From the NCBI GenBank assembly GCA_020697255.1, contig JAJFBE010000001.1:434001-498000 (forward strand): a stretch of 64,000 nucleotides of DNA, in the 5' to 3' direction. Source of the stretch: Burkholderiales bacterium. Lineage in GTDB: Bacteria; Pseudomonadota; Gammaproteobacteria; Burkholderiales; UBA11063. This document shows, one piece after another, positions 63,610 through 64,000 of this stretch. The translations under genes and the position numbers were made by a program. A model generated the notes under the pieces. The model searched no databases. It was given only the letters and a program-made list of their open reading frames with translations, and was not told the DNA's origin. Each line of letters begins with the position of its first letter. Position 1 is the stretch's first letter.

Positions 63610-64000
63610 TCACAAAGAAACATCGTAACTAGCAGTCACTTTAACCTGTTCCAGGAATTTTGGATCATGGCTAATTAGGATTATCACTCCCGGATACGAA
63701 TTTAACACCTGAATAATATGTTCACGGGTAGTTAAGTCTATATTATTGGTAATTTCATCCAAAATCAGTAATTTAGGTTCCCTAAGGGCAATAGTAGCTA
63801 AACTCAACCTCACTAATTCACCGCCGGATAAAAACTTAATATGAGTATTAACTTCCTCGTTTTTACGAAATAAGAACTTATTTAGAAAAACTCGGCATTC
63901 TGAATGACTCCAGGTTTGCCGTATATCTGCTATATATTGAATAACCGTCGATTCCCGGGGCAAATTACTATAGTGCTGGTCTAAAACAGCAATATCTCCT
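63610..64000 (-). CDS. ABC-F type ATPase, C-terminal part (cut by window edge)
   Basis: Codons continue to the right edge (GDIAVLDQHYSNLPRES). The frame has the signature LSGGELVRLSLATIAL, Walker B KLLILDEITNNID, and the H-loop ISHDPKFL. This is the second nucleotide-binding domain of an ABC-F translation factor such as those that act on ribosomes, or resist antibiotics. Walker A lies beyond the edge. The DEITNN replaces the usual DEPTNH. Confidence 0.85.
   Translation of the reverse strand, partial: GDIAVLDQHYSNLPRESTVIQYIADIRQTWSHSECRVFLNKFLFRKNEEVNTHIKFLSGGELVRLSLATIALREPKLLILDEITNNIDLTTREHIIQVLNSYPGVIILISHDPKFLEQVKVTASYDVSL

Overview
The window is a chromosomal segment of an AT-rich Gram-negative bacterium, most likely a low-GC betaproteobacterium near the Neisseriales. 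This is an inference. It rests on the run der-hfq-hflX-hflK-hflC, a Tim44-domain protein of the type common in betaproteobacteria, lipoproteins with clear lipoboxes, a RecB/RecD pair, and short palindromic repeats of the ATTCCC-loop-GGGAAT kind that resemble the neisserial dRS3 repeat. No plasmid or phage core genes were seen.

Layout. 0-5 kb: the start of folE (cut by the left edge), tRNA-Ala, a CoA-binding protein, deoD and a 1026-residue repeat lipoprotein. 5-13 kb: a minus-strand housekeeping block (eukaryote-type alanine aminotransferase, rmlD-like reductase, hflC, hflK, hflX, hfq, der, hslO, yebC). Here hflC and hflK have lost their coiled-coil parts, and the old hflC C-terminus survives in another frame. 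13-20 kb: hydrolase, cyclophilin, two glycosyltransferases around a sugar porter, and a Na+/H+ antiporter. 20-27 kb: a complete MoxR-DUF58-DUF4381-BatA-BatB-BatC-BatD operon behind a near-consensus promoter. 27-33 kb: a tRNA-rich accessory region with two tRNA-3'-end duplications (tRNA-Val, tRNA-Asp) that bracket small islands of DUF1640, RhuM-family and antitoxin-like genes, several of them broken. Between these lie rph, a SemiSWEET sugar transporter, an RRM protein and a DUF4160/DUF2442 pair.

33-37 kb: orphan secreted proteins, one with a possible Cys-His-Asp hydrolase triad, and a methyltransferase. 37-51 kb: Tim44-domain protein, TlpA-like thioredoxin, polA whose proofreading domain lacks its metal-binding motif, a PIG-V-like glycosyltransferase, two surface lipoproteins (one Kelch-like), pnp-rpsO, a HAD phosphatase and rarA. 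51-55 kb: a tandemly duplicated and decayed module made of a small secreted protein, an AAA_14/DUF4143 ATPase and a copied piece of the recD 3' end. 54-64 kb: recD and recB, separated by a 596-residue secreted protein and both carrying palindromic repeats inside the reading frame, then a DUF1703 AAA/nuclease-like protein and the C-terminal part of an ABC-F ATPase cut by the right edge.

The most unusual points are the parallel loss of the coiled coils from HflK and HflC, the recD-3'/ATPase/secreted-protein tandem module with a perfect dyad over the ATPase promoter, in-frame palindromic repeats in recB and recD, and the two tRNA-bounded mini-islands.
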